Source: Pleodorina starrii (Eukaryota > Chlorophyta > Chlorophyceae > Chlamydomonadales > Volvocaceae). Taken from it: a stretch of DNA of 64,000 nucleotides. The notes under the pieces are model-generated. The model saw nothing but the letters and a program-made list of their open reading frames with translations. It was not told the DNA's origin and did not search any database. Location: assembly GCA_030267565.1 (NCBI GenBank), contig BRXU01000081.1:41026-105025 (forward strand), in the 5' to 3' direction. Positions within the stretch are counted from its first letter, which is position 1, and each line of letters opens with the position of its first letter. The position numbers and the translations under genes were made by a program. Below, one piece after another: positions 25,499 to 35,110 of the stretch.

Positions 25499-28400
25499 GT
25501 GATGACCCTCCACAAGCTCAGCGCTGGGGACGGGTATGCCTACTACACCTCCGAGGTCGCCTCCGCCGATGAGCTGCGCTCCGGTGACCGCGCGCTGGGG
25601 GATTACTACACCGTCGAGGGGATGCCCCCGGGGCAGTGGGTCGCCCATTCGCAGGCGCTGCTGGGGGTGTCCGGGGAGGTCACCGAGGCGCAAATGGCGG
25701 CCCTGTTCGGGGAGGGCATCCGCCCGGATGCCGACCGCATCCTGGCCGCCGGCGGCACCGAGGCGGACGTGGCTTTGGGCCAGAAGTACCACCGCTACGC
25801 CAGTGCGGACACGGAGCTGACCCGGCGCCTGGAGGAGGAGACTGCTCGGCACGAACGCACCACCGGGGCCGCCCCCACCCGCGAGGAGCGGCAGACGATC
25901 CGGGGCCGTGTCGGTGGCCAGCTGTTCCGGGATACGCATGGCCGCGACGTGCGGAACAAGGAGGAGCTGGGTCGGTTCATCACCGCTCAAACCACTGCGA
26001 AGCAGCAGACCGTGGCCGGGTATGACCTGGTGTTCTCCCCCGCTAAGTCGGTCTCCCTGCTCTGGGCCCTGGGCGGGGACGAGGCCCGCAAGGCCGTGGA
26101 GGCCGCGCACAACGAAGCCATTGCCGAGACGCTGAGCTTCCTGGAGCAAGAAGCGACGTTCACCCGTCGAGGCCGTAACGGGGTCCGTCAGATCGACGTC
26201 GAGGGTGGGTTGATCGCCACCCAGTTCCGTCACTATGACTCCCGGACCGGGGACCCGCAGCTGCACGATCACGTGGTGATCGCCAACAAGGTTTTCGGCG
26301 CGGACGGCAAGTGGTCCTCCCTGGACGGGCGCACCCTGTACCGGATGAAGGTGGCCGCCTCGGAGACCTACAACGCTAAGGTCATGGAGAAGGTTTCTAC
26401 CTCCTTGGGGGTCGCTGCAACCCCCAGAATGGCCGGCGGGAATGAGCCGATCTACGAGATTGCCGGGGTGGACCTGGACGCGATCCACCACGCCTCCTCC
26501 CGCCGGGCCGACATTGCCGCGACCTTGGAACGGCTGGAAGCCGAGTTCACCGAACGCCACGGATACGCCCCACGACCGACTCAGAAGATCGCTTTGGCCC
26601 AGCAAGCCACCCTGGAATCCCGGCCGGCGAAGAAGTCCGCTCGGCGCCTGTCGGAGCTGGTCGAGGAGTGGGGACAGGAGTACCGCGAGCAGGTGCACAT
26701 GCCGGTCGGAGAGGACCTGTTGGCCCACGTGCGGGCTGCTGCCGGCAACGCGCCGTTGGGCGCCGAGGCTGCCCAGATCGACGTCTCTGAGCACGCCCGT
26801 CTGGTGGTGCACGAGCTGTCCCAGAAACAGGCGACGTGGAGCGTCAACCACGTCCACGCCCAGACCCGCCGGCACCTGAAAGAGGCCATGATCGGGCGCA
26901 CGGTGCCCGATGAGCTGGTGGCCGAGGTGGTGCGCGAGGCCACGGGCACGCACAGTCTGTCGGTCACCCCTCACGCTGATGTGCCGCACCTGGCGGAGTT
27001 CACCCGCGCCGATGGCACCAGCCAGTTCATCCGTTCCGACGCGGCAGTGTTCACCTCTCGGGAGGTGTTGGAGACCGAGCACCAGGTGCTCGCCGCCGCC
27101 CAGCGCACCGTCATTCCGGCCGTGTCGGCGGAGCGGTTCGAGGAAGTGCTAGCGGCGCACACCGGCCCGCTGAGTGAGGGGCAGGTGGCCCTCGCCCGCG
27201 CCTTCGCCACCGACGAGAAGCTGCTCTCCTTGGGCATCGGCCCGGCCGGGGCCGGCAAGACCACCAGCCTGTCGCTGGCCGCCGATGCGGTGCGGGCGAC
27301 CGGCGGCAACGTCATCGGGTTGGCCCCCACGGCGGCTGCTGCTGCCGTCATGTCGGAGGACATTGGGGCCCAGGCGACGACCATTGATGCTTTCCTGATT
27401 GCCCACCGCACGGGTCGCGCCGGGGCGGCCCCGCTGAGTGCGGGGGACGTGGTGATCCTCGATGAGGTGGGCATGGTCACCACCGGCAAGCTGGCCGAGC
27501 TCGTGGCCGTGGCGGCCCGGCATGGGGCCGTGGTGCGCGCCATCGGGGATGACCGCCAGCTCGGGGCGATCGGCTCCGGTGGGGCGCTGCGGCTGCTGGA
27601 CAACGAGGTGGGCGCGACCCGCCTGGAGGCCGTCCACCGCTTCCGCACCGAGGGTGAGGCGGCCGCGTCGCTGGCGCTGCGCGAGCCCCCGGCCGTGGGC
27701 GCTGACGCCCCGTGGGCCTGGTATCTGGAGAACCGCCGGGTGGTCGCCGGGGACACCGAGGCCATGACCGACACCGCGCTGCGGGCCTGGATCAAGGACA
27801 CCGAGGCCGGCAAGCGGTCCCTGCTGATGGCCACCGACAACGCCACCGTGACTGACCTGAACGCCCGGGCTCAGGCCGCCCGGATCGCCACCGGGGCCCT
27901 CGATGCGTCCGGGGAGTCGGTGGTGTTGCGCGACGGGCTCACTGCCCATGCTGGGGACGTCGTGGTGACCCGCCGCAACGATCGGACCTTGCAGCTCAAC
28001 GGCGGCCGTGACTTCGTGAAGAACAACGATGTGTGGACCGTGGAGAAGGTCGGGGCCGAGAAGGCGACGCTGCGGCACACCGGCCACGGCGGCAAGATCA
28101 CCCTGGCTGCCGACTATCTGAGCAAGCACGGCCAGTTGGGTTATGCGGCGACGGTGCACCGTGCCCAGGGTGCGACCGTGGATACCGCCCACGCGATCGT
28201 GGACTCCGCTACGGACCGTGCTGCCGCCTATGTGGCCGCCACCCGAGGACGGGAAACCAATCAGGTGTACGTCGCCCTGAGCGAGGGGCAGAGCCGGGAT
28301 GAGGTGCTGGAGGCGATCGCCGGCGCCTACGACCGGAACCTGTCAGCGCACGAGACGGTGGCGGCTGAGGCCATGCGCAACGGCGACGTTGCCACCTTGG

Positions 28401-30022
28401 GCGAGGTCTATCGGGAGACCGCTGAGGCTGCCTGGACGGCCAAGACCCGTGCGATGGCCGTGGACGTCCTGGGCGCGAGCAAGGCCGCGGACTTCACCGG
28501 GACCGAGGCGTGGGGCGCGGTGGCCACGCACCTGCACACGGCTCAGGAGGCCGGCATGGACCCAGCCGAACTCCTGAACCGGGCAGTGCGCCAGCGCGGC
28601 TTTGGCGGGGCGGAGGACCCGGCCGCGGTGCTCGCGTGGCGGCTGGAGCAGCAGATCGAGGCCGCCCAGCGCGTCCTGGATAACGCCGACCGCCGGCCCC
28701 TGGGCAACCTCACCGACGAGCACCTGCAAAAGCTGGCCGATCGCACCGGAGTCGCCCAGACCCCGCCTCGGGTCGAGGACCCGGACTGGGCGGAGCGCCC
28801 GTTTGCGCTCATGCCTTCTGAGCGGCTGGCTAACACCCTTCGTCTCGGCCGGGACCAGCTGGAGGCCCTACCTCCTGAGCGGTGGACCTCCACCACTGCC
28901 GCCAAGCTGGAGTGGATGACTCAGACCATGGGCGCCGAACAGGATCGACGCGCACACCTTTCCCCGCCCCAGGCGGCCGTGGAGCAGATCGCCCGCGGTG
29001 AGCGGACACGCACTGATTCGCACATCACTATCGGGGAGGCTATTACCGCTGAGCAGCAGGTGCGGGCGGTGGCCAGCAAGACTCCCGCACCGGTACCCGT
29101 GGCGGATGGACGCCGGGTGAGCGAGGACCTGGCCCCCAGCCCGCTGATCACCGACGCCCAGGTGCCGGTGCAGTATCGGGAGCAGCTGGAGCGGCTGCGC
29201 ACCCGGCTGGAGGAGCGCGTCATGGTGCGCGGCGCCGAGCTGGCCGAGACCCGCCCCGAGTGGGCCGCGGCCCTGGGCCCGGTGCCTGCCAAGCCGACCA
29301 AGGCGGCCGAATGGCACCAGGTCGCCGCCGAGGTCGAGGCGTACCGCAACCGCTACAACGTTCCCGCTCACGAGACGGCCCTGATCCCCCAGGCCCACCG
29401 GGACGACCCGGCGGCGGCCGCGCTGATGGCTCGCGCCACCGCGCTGCACAAGCACTCCGCGCTCACGACCGCCGCCCCGCAGACCCCGGAGCAGGTCCGG
29501 CGGACCGTCGATGAGGCGCACGTGGCCGAGCGGGTGCGCATCACCCCGGCACCGGCTCAGGAGGCCGTGGAGGCGCTGCGGGCCACCCGTGGACAGGCCG
29601 CCGATCCGTTGCCGGCACCGCAGGCCCGCCAGGCCGCTGTCACCGCCGCGGCCACCAGTGGGGGAGAGGACAGCACCACCAACCGCCAGAAGCTCATCGA
29701 TGCGGCTGTGGCCCGATACCGGGCCGGCCAGGCTAATGAACGCCCCACCTCGCAGGAGCAAGACACCACTTCGGTCAGCCAGAACAAGGAGACCCCCATG
29801 ACGGAACCCCCTCACACTCCGCAGCGGAAGTCCCTGCACCAGCTGGGCCAAGAGCAAGCCGAACAAGCGCGTAAGGCCCACGCCGCCAAGTACCCCCACC
29901 AGCAGCAGAAGGATGCTCCTACCCCGCAGCGCACCACGGCTCAGCAGAAAGCGGCCCGCGCTGCCGCCGCGTCCCAGCGGGCGCAACAAGCTCAACGCGA
30001 CACCGGCGGCCGCAGCCTCTAA
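25499..30022 (+). CDS. traA: MobF-type conjugative relaxase/helicase (TraA/TrwC-like)
   Basis: A 1507-aa relaxase. The N-terminal TrwC domain has the tyrosine cluster Tyr13, 15 and 16 (GYAYYT) and the metal triad His245, His256, His258 (LHDHV). A superfamily 1 helicase follows, with Walker A GPAGAGKT (Lys587) and Walker B ILDEVGM (Asp655/Glu656), and a C-terminal helicase motif near YAATVHRAQGAT. The last 450 residues are a helical, Ala/Gln-rich tail. The protein nicks oriT, stays covalently bound to the strand and unwinds the plasmid for transfer. Either GTG 25499 or the next ATG may be used. It is transcribed away from oriT toward the convergent transfer operon and ends at a strong bidirectional terminator. 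Confidence 0.94.
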   Translation: MMTLHKLSAGDGYAYYTSEVASADELRSGDRALGDYYTVEGMPPGQWVAHSQALLGVSGEVTEAQMAALFGEGIRPDADRILAAGGTEADVALGQKYHRYASADTELTRRLEEETARHERTTGAAPTREERQTIRGRVGGQLFRDTHGRDVRNKEELGRFITAQTTAKQQTVAGYDLVFSPAKSVSLLWALGGDEARKAVEAAHNEAIAETLSFLEQEATFTRRGRNGVRQIDVEGGLIATQFRHYDSRTGDPQLHDHVVIANKVFGADGKWSSLDGRTLYRMKVAASETYNAKVMEKVSTSLGVAATPRMAGGNEPIYEIAGVDLDAIHHASSRRADIAATLERLEAEFTERHGYAPRPTQKIALAQQATLESRPAKKSARRLSELVEEWGQEYREQVHMPVGEDLLAHVRAAAGNAPLGAEAAQIDVSEHARLVVHELSQKQATWSVNHVHAQTRRHLKEAMIGRTVPDELVAEVVREATGTHSLSVTPHADVPHLAEFTRADGTSQFIRSDAAVFTSREVLETEHQVLAAAQRTVIPAVSAERFEEVLAAHTGPLSEGQVALARAFATDEKLLSLGIGPAGAGKTTSLSLAADAVRATGGNVIGLAPTAAAAAVMSEDIGAQATTIDAFLIAHRTGRAGAAPLSAGDVVILDEVGMVTTGKLAELVAVAARHGAVVRAIGDDRQLGAIGSGGALRLLDNEVGATRLEAVHRFRTEGEAAASLALREPPAVGADAPWAWYLENRRVVAGDTEAMTDTALRAWIKDTEAGKRSLLMATDNATVTDLNARAQAARIATGALDASGESVVLRDGLTAHAGDVVVTRRNDRTLQLNGGRDFVKNNDVWTVEKVGAEKATLRHTGHGGKITLAADYLSKHGQLGYAATVHRAQGATVDTAHAIVDSATDRAAAYVAATRGRETNQVYVALSEGQSRDEVLEAIAGAYDRNLSAHETVAAEAMRNGDVATLGEVYRETAEAAWTAKTRAMAVDVLGASKAADFTGTEAWGAVATHLHTAQEAGMDPAELLNRAVRQRGFGGAEDPAAVLAWRLEQQIEAAQRVLDNADRRPLGNLTDEHLQKLADRTGVAQTPPRVEDPDWAERPFALMPSERLANTLRLGRDQLEALPPERWTSTTAAKLEWMTQTMGAEQDRRAHLSPPQAAVEQIARGERTRTDSHITIGEAITAEQQVRAVASKTPAPVPVADGRRVSEDLAPSPLITDAQVPVQYREQLERLRTRLEERVMVRGAELAETRPEWAAALGPVPAKPTKAAEWHQVAAEVEAYRNRYNVPAHETALIPQAHRDDPAAAALMARATALHKHSALTTAAPQTPEQVRRTVDEAHVAERVRITPAPAQEAVEALRATRGQAADPLPAPQARQAAVTAAATSGGEDSTTNRQKLIDAAVARYRAGQANERPTSQEQDTTSVSQNKETPMTEPPHTPQRKSLHQLGQEQAEQARKAHAAKYPHQQQKDAPTPQRTTAQQKAARAAAASQRAQQAQRDTGGRSL
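29798..30022 (+). CDS. Possible internal start encoding C-terminal 74-aa fragment
   Basis: Within the relaxase frame, an ATG at residue 1434 is preceded by AAGGAG at exactly 6-nt spacing, an unusually good ribosome site in a gene whose own start has none. The product would be a 74-aa, Gln/Lys/Ala-rich, disordered peptide identical to the relaxase tail. This is only a sequence-based suggestion. Confidence 0.3.
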   Translation: MTEPPHTPQRKSLHQLGQEQAEQARKAHAAKYPHQQQKDAPTPQRTTAQQKAARAAAASQRAQQAQRDTGGRSL

Positions 30023-30054
30023 CAACACGTCGAACCCTTTCGCGGGCGCAAAGG

Positions 30055-30089
30055 TAGGGCCGGGCATCCTCATGGGATGCCCGGCCCTA
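30055..30089. terminator. Bidirectional intrinsic terminator
   Basis: A perfect 15-bp stem (30055-30069 with 30075-30089), 5-nt loop, followed by TTTCT. It lies between the convergent relaxase and transfer operons and can serve both. Confidence 0.85.
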
Positions 30090-30114
30090 TTTCTGGCCAC
30101 GGTGCCGTGTCTGC

Positions 30115-30507
30115 CTATGTGCTCCATCCCGCCGGCGGGGACACCGTGGAGAGCCGCGGCTTCTCCACGTGCCCGTCACGGCATTCCCCGAAGGGGCCAC
30201 GCTGGGCGAAGAGCACTGCCGCGTGACGGTCGAAGTGATCGGTCCACCACGAGGAAAACAGTCCGTAGGGCTGGTCCTTGTTGGGGGCCGAGGCAAGGTA
30301 TTGCTGATGCATCCCGCGGAACCGCTCGACCGCCTCGGGGTGGGCCCACCACTGCGGGCACCAATGCATATTGCCCTCGTGGTCGAAGCTCTCCACGCCG
30401 GCGATGAGCGTTTCCACCCATGACACCAGCGACGTCCAAACCTCATCCTCATCCTGGCCTGGGTGATTATCCGGGGCGCGGAACTGATCGGTCTCTCTGT
30501 CACTCAT
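30115..30507 (-). CDS. DUF4913-like protein
   Basis: A 130-aa acidic protein with the WCPQWWAHPEAVERF motif (about residues 48-62) characteristic of DUF4913, a family found beside conjugation genes in actinobacteria. A C-terminal WWTDHFDRHAAVLF segment matches its second conserved block. Function is unknown. It starts 3 nt after the coupling-protein stop and is the last gene of the transfer operon. Confidence 0.75.
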   Translation of the reverse strand: MSDRETDQFRAPDNHPGQDEDEVWTSLVSWVETLIAGVESFDHEGNMHWCPQWWAHPEAVERFRGMHQQYLASAPNKDQPYGLFSSWWTDHFDRHAAVLFAQRGPFGECRDGHVEKPRLSTVSPPAGWST

Positions 30508-30510
30508 GGC

Positions 30511-32022
30511 TCAGCCAACCTCCTTCATTTCGTCCAAGCCCTCGGCAATCCAAGCGGCCAGCGGCGGATCGGCAAACCAGCCCACGGTGCGCACGATCGT
30601 GCCCCCACCTTTGTTAGTGCGCACCCATGCCCGCCCCGGAGGCAGTGCGGCGAGCTTGTCCACGGGCAGAATCTCGCGCTGCTGGGTCTGCACGGAGGTG
30701 CTGCGTCCCCCACCTCGACTAGTGGAGTAGGACTGTGTGCGGTGATCGTATTTGCCGGTGACCTTGGAGAGCTGTTCCAGGAACTTGTCGTCATCCACCC
30801 CACCGCCGTAGACCCGCACCGCGGCGGCCGACCACAGCGTCTCCCATCCGGTGTGGCGCAGCATGGTTACCCCCTGCCCTTTGGTCTGGAAGAACGCAGA
30901 GACCACGATGCCCATCGACCCGAAGTAGGAGTACCACTCGGCCAGGGCCGGCAGCTTCACGACGTTACCCACCTCGTCCAGGTCGGCCACCAGGGGCACG
31001 CGCAACCGACCGCCATTGCGGCGGGCGCTCTTCTGCGCGGCGGTGAACACCGTATGCAACACCGTGGAGACGAACGCGGCCCCGGAACCGGCCGTGTCCT
31101 GGGCTAGCAAAATCAACGTGTCGTCGCTGTCCACGAAGGCGTCAGGGTCGAACCGGCGCACCCCCGTGGTCGGGGTGGCCCATCGGACCAGCACGTCATG
31201 AGACAGGGCTGAAGCCATGCGCTGGGCTGTGGCGAAAACCGAACCGCGGGTGTCGTCGGGTTGCTGGGAGATGCCGCGCAGCATCGCGGCCCGACCGGTG
31301 TGACCGTGATCGCGCAACACAGCCTCGGGATCGCGCAACTTCCCCGAGGTAATCCATTCCAGAATGGTTGCCGGCTCCCGCCCATCCTCGGCCGCGGCCA
31401 AGATGCATGCCGAGAGCAGGTCCCGGCCCTGGGAGTCGAACTGCGGGTCGCGACCGCTCGCGCCGGCGGCCCCGGCGGAGGCGGATTCAAAAATCGCCGC
31501 GACCTCATCGGCGGTGCGGGTGTCCTCCACCGAAGCGAACAGGTCAATCGTCATTGTCGGTTCCCCGGCCTCATCGAGAATGCGCTGGGGATCGAAGACC
31601 CACACCCGGCCCCGGTCGCGGCGGGCGGCAATCACCTCGGCCACCCCGTCCACCTTGTTCGTGGTCATCAGAAATGCACCCGGTGCCTCGGCCGCGTGCC
31701 GGACTACCTGGCTGGTGGTCTTGCCCCGTCCGGTGCCCCACACGTGCACCGAACACTCCCGCCACCCCTGGTACAGGCGCCGGTCCCCGTACTCGCCCAG
31801 CGCCCCGATGCTCAGACCCGGGCCGATACCCGGGGCGTTCGGGTGTAGCTGATGAGCCTCCTCCTGGCGCTTGTCCCGGTCTACCGCACCAACAGGGTGC
31901 GCCCTGTCGAGGCGCTTGACGGTTTCACCCATCGACCCGCCCCGTCGCCCGGAATACCACCACGCCGCCGTCACTGCCCCCAGTACGAGGGCCACGATCA
32001 TCATCCACAGCGAGCCGCTCAT
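30511..32022 (-). CDS. Type IV coupling protein (VirD4/TraG-like)
   Basis: A 503-aa coupling ATPase starting MSGSLWMM. One transmembrane helix (about residues 5-22), Walker A WGTGRGKT (95-102, Lys101), Walker B in PLVADLDEVGNV, and a later STSRGGGRS-containing segment typical of TraG/VirD4 proteins. It links the relaxosome to the secretion channel and pumps DNA. The start is fixed by the ATGA overlap with the upstream VirB4-like gene (32019-32022); the in-frame reading ten residues longer is not needed. It is shorter than many VirD4 proteins but complete in motifs. Confidence 0.9.
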   Translation of the reverse strand: MSGSLWMMIVALVLGAVTAAWWYSGRRGGSMGETVKRLDRAHPVGAVDRDKRQEEAHQLHPNAPGIGPGLSIGALGEYGDRRLYQGWRECSVHVWGTGRGKTTSQVVRHAAEAPGAFLMTTNKVDGVAEVIAARRDRGRVWVFDPQRILDEAGEPTMTIDLFASVEDTRTADEVAAIFESASAGAAGASGRDPQFDSQGRDLLSACILAAAEDGREPATILEWITSGKLRDPEAVLRDHGHTGRAAMLRGISQQPDDTRGSVFATAQRMASALSHDVLVRWATPTTGVRRFDPDAFVDSDDTLILLAQDTAGSGAAFVSTVLHTVFTAAQKSARRNGGRLRVPLVADLDEVGNVVKLPALAEWYSYFGSMGIVVSAFFQTKGQGVTMLRHTGWETLWSAAAVRVYGGGVDDDKFLEQLSKVTGKYDHRTQSYSTSRGGGRSTSVQTQQREILPVDKLAALPPGRAWVRTNKGGGTIVRTVGWFADPPLAAWIAEGLDEMKEVG

Positions 32023-33557
32023 GCCCGGGCCCTCGCCATCGCCTCGACCCACGCCTCGTTCGTGTCGTGGATGCGGTGCTCGGTGTCGGTGAGATTCATC
32101 TTGAACGGCACTCCGGGGGCGTTCTCCCCCAGCTTCATCATGAACCGGCCCCGCCCTGGCGGAGGCAGCGACTGCCCGGTGCGCGGATCGGTGGCGCCCT
32201 CAGCTGACCATTCCACCAACAGGTCCTTCTCCCGCTGGGACAGCGGCAAGACCTGCTCCAGCAGCTCCATCTCATTGCGCGCCAGCCCACCGAAGTACTT
32301 CACCGAGGACCGCTCCAGGAACCCGCGGGCAATCTCGGACAGCTGTTCCGTGGACAGCGTGAGGTCTTTCATGGTGTGGGTGATCATGATCTGCCCCAAG
32401 CCCTTTTGCCGGTTCAGTCGGGTGAGCGCATCGATCTGGTGCACCAGCAGCTCCGAAGCACGCAAGGTCTGCCACAGCTCGTCCATGATCATCAGGTGGT
32501 GCCGCTCGGGCTCGAGCCCGGCCACCGCCAGCGTCTTAGCCGCCGAGACCCCGGCCTGACCATAGGCCCAGCACACGATCTGGATCGCCGCGCGCATCAT
32601 TTCATCAGAGATGTCCACCCCGGAGACGTCAAAGCAGGCCGGCCGGTCCACCTGCATCTGTCGGGTGGTGGGCTTGCAGAACACGTCCCCAAACGGGCCG
32701 TCCTCCAGCAAACCGATCAAGCCTTTGACTAAGGACTTGGACTCCGCCCGGAACTCCGCGGCGTCATTGGCTAGCGTCACCGCCTGCATCTCCGCCGGCG
32801 CCTCCCGGATTGCCGTCACCAGGTCTCCCAGCAACGGTTGCCGTCCCTCCGCCTCGGCCCGGACCGTGGCGACACGGACCGCCATGGACAGCACCGTGGG
32901 TTCCTGCTTCTCCGTGTCCAAGCCCCGGCCACGAGCCAGCTCCAGCAGCCCGCGCACCGTGTTGACCCGGCGGGTGTGAATCTCCGAGAGCAGTTCGTTG
33001 CGCTTGGCCACCGGCAGCTCGTCGACCCGGTTCCACAGCGGCCCTGCATCCAGGGGGTTAACCGACCCGATGCCGGGACCCACACGGATCACCTGCCCGC
33101 CGATTTCCTTGATCATGCCCACGTAGTCCGGTTTGAGGTCGCCCAGGATCAGCGGCACGAACGACAGGGAGGACAGGTAGATGCAAATCCGCACCGTCAC
33201 CGAGGATTTGCCCCGGCCGTTGAGGCCCATGATGAACCCCGACGGGGAGGAAATCGTGCCGCGGATGAACAGGCTGATCGGGTCTCCGCACACCACCGAC
33301 CCGTTATTGGTGTTGCGCCCCAGCGGGGCACCAATCAGCGGAGAGGAGGTGCCCACGCAATAAGGCCATAGCCCGGCTGTCTGAGCGCTGGTGGCGGCGA
33401 ACTCCGGCGGAGCCTCCACCCAAGAGCACCGGCCACCATCGGCCATGTCAAAGCCCTTGGCGGTCAGTCCCGGCATCCGGTCTCCGCCGGCCGAGCCTTC
33501 CCGCTCACCGAAAAACCGATTGCCGATCCGGTCGATCACATCATCAAGAACACTCAC
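32019..33557 (-). CDS. VirB4-like conjugation ATPase
   Basis: A 512-aa ATPase of the VirB4/TraC class with Walker A GLNGRGKSS (111-119), Walker B in HHLMIMDELWQ, and the long helicase-like C-terminal core including QKGLGQIMITHTMKDL. It energises assembly of the type IV secretion channel. The GTG start overlaps the stop of the upstream gene by GTGA. The protein lacks the N-terminal part present in 800-aa VirB4 proteins; in actinobacterial systems that portion is thought to be supplied by the SCO6880-like partner encoded just upstream. Confidence 0.88.
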   Translation of the reverse strand: MSVLDDVIDRIGNRFFGEREGSAGGDRMPGLTAKGFDMADGGRCSWVEAPPEFAATSAQTAGLWPYCVGTSSPLIGAPLGRNTNNGSVVCGDPISLFIRGTISSPSGFIMGLNGRGKSSVTVRICIYLSSLSFVPLILGDLKPDYVGMIKEIGGQVIRVGPGIGSVNPLDAGPLWNRVDELPVAKRNELLSEIHTRRVNTVRGLLELARGRGLDTEKQEPTVLSMAVRVATVRAEAEGRQPLLGDLVTAIREAPAEMQAVTLANDAAEFRAESKSLVKGLIGLLEDGPFGDVFCKPTTRQMQVDRPACFDVSGVDISDEMMRAAIQIVCWAYGQAGVSAAKTLAVAGLEPERHHLMIMDELWQTLRASELLVHQIDALTRLNRQKGLGQIMITHTMKDLTLSTEQLSEIARGFLERSSVKYFGGLARNEMELLEQVLPLSQREKDLLVEWSAEGATDPRTGQSLPPPGRGRFMMKLGENAPGVPFKMNLTDTEHRIHDTNEAWVEAMARARA

Positions 33558-35107
33558 AGTGCCCTCCTCATCGCATCGGAAAGTGTGGCGGCCTTGTCCG
33601 GGACGATCCCCAGACCCAGACCCATCGCGAAGGCCGCGTCGTCGTTGTGATCGCACCCACGCAACCGCAGCTGGATGCCCTGGGCCGCCTTCTGCCGGAT
33701 AGCAGCCTCAGCCTTGGCCAACTCCTGGCCGGCCGAACCCACCGTTGCCGTGACCAGGATGGAGAACCGCACCATCGCCGCACCGCGGGCCTGCTCCTGG
33801 GCGGCCTGCTTGGCCTTGGCCACCGCCAGTTGCTCGGCGGCCGAGACGCGCCGGTTCTTCTGGTTGGCCGCGAACTCCGCATTGACGATCCGGGCGTTGA
33901 CCTCCCGCACGCTGGACTGAGGATCAGCCGGGCGGTAGAACACCGTGACCCGCTTCTGCAAGAAACGGTCATCGGGCTCCAGCAACGCCCGCAGTCCCCA
34001 CTCCCGAAACACTCCCGAGGGTGCGCCGAACATCTGCCAAGACTTCGACACCGCCCCCGAGTGCGCGTAGCACATGGGCTTTGCCAGCACCTCGGCTGAG
34101 GTCGGTCCCACTTCCTCCCAGGACAACCCAGTGCCGGCGGCGGTCAGCCGGGACCGCTCCACATCGGCGGCCGCCGAGGGGTTGAATGCTACGTGCGTTG
34201 AGTCGGTCACGTCCGCTACTTGCAGCAGCGACACCGCCCCGGCCCCGGAAACGGTGGCCAACTCGCAGAAACCGGGGAGCACACCACCTACCTCTTCCAT
34301 CAACTCCTGGGCAGTGCGCGCGGGCACCGCCCCGTCCGTGGACTCTCGGGCGGAAAATGTCAGCGTGATCCACTGATCCAACCGCGGTGTCCAGGACGAG
34401 AGCTCATTGACCACATCACCGATCACCTCCCGGGCGAACGCGGACCCACCCTCCTCGGCGCCGGCCACGGAGCGGGCGACCTCTACGGCATCACGCAACC
34501 GCTCCCCAGGATCAGCTGTGGACTGGGTGGTGACCGAAACCTGCACCAGGGACGGGACGCTGCCAGCCTCGCGCTGGAACTCTGACCAGGCATCGACCAT
34601 CTGATCCACGCTCTCCTGATCGCGCAGCCCCATACCGGTCGAGGAGGTACCGATGAACACCGCCCCCGTCTGAGTCCGCGGGGCCCACAGCATCGCAAAC
34701 GGCTGCCCGAACGTAGTGTGTCCCTCCATCATCTCGGTAGCCGCCAAAAGCCCCGGCGCCCGGAAACTGCCGTCCGGTACCTGCGAGGCCGGCCCAGCCA
34801 CATACCGGGTGTGCCCCTTCTTCTGTGCTTTGCGGAACATCGTCTGCGCCAGCCTTTTCTCCGCTCGGGACCGCTCGTTGCGGTCCTTGGACTGCAAGTA
34901 CCAGGTCGCCGGTACCGTCAGCACCAGCAGAAGCACCGCCAGCCACAACAGCTGTCCGAACCACAGCACCAGCAGCGCCCCGATAGCCCCGGCCCCGGCC
35001 ACCGCTGTGGCCGCCAGGGACAGACCCATGATTCCGGTGACCTTGGTGTCCGTGATGTTGCCGTAGGACCGCACACGCGGCGTAGATTCCATCACCGTCT
35101 CCGACAT
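33554..35107 (-). CDS. SCO6880-family conjugal transfer protein
   Basis: A 517-aa protein with two N-terminal transmembrane helices (about residues 24-45 and 48-66), then a large soluble domain including the SPRxW-like YVAGPASQVPDGSFRAPG segment. It matches the SCO6880 family found in actinobacterial type IV systems, thought to act with the split VirB4 ATPase at the inner membrane. The C-terminus is helical and Ala/Gln-rich before a GCDHNDDAAFAMGLGLG motif. It lies directly upstream of and overlaps the VirB4 gene, which supports a two-subunit VirB4 arrangement. Confidence 0.85.
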   Translation of the reverse strand: MSETVMESTPRVRSYGNITDTKVTGIMGLSLAATAVAGAGAIGALLVLWFGQLLWLAVLLLVLTVPATWYLQSKDRNERSRAEKRLAQTMFRKAQKKGHTRYVAGPASQVPDGSFRAPGLLAATEMMEGHTTFGQPFAMLWAPRTQTGAVFIGTSSTGMGLRDQESVDQMVDAWSEFQREAGSVPSLVQVSVTTQSTADPGERLRDAVEVARSVAGAEEGGSAFAREVIGDVVNELSSWTPRLDQWITLTFSARESTDGAVPARTAQELMEEVGGVLPGFCELATVSGAGAVSLLQVADVTDSTHVAFNPSAAADVERSRLTAAGTGLSWEEVGPTSAEVLAKPMCYAHSGAVSKSWQMFGAPSGVFREWGLRALLEPDDRFLQKRVTVFYRPADPQSSVREVNARIVNAEFAANQKNRRVSAAEQLAVAKAKQAAQEQARGAAMVRFSILVTATVGSAGQELAKAEAAIRQKAAQGIQLRLRGCDHNDDAAFAMGLGLGIVPDKAATLSDAMRRAL

Positions 35108-35110
35108 CGT

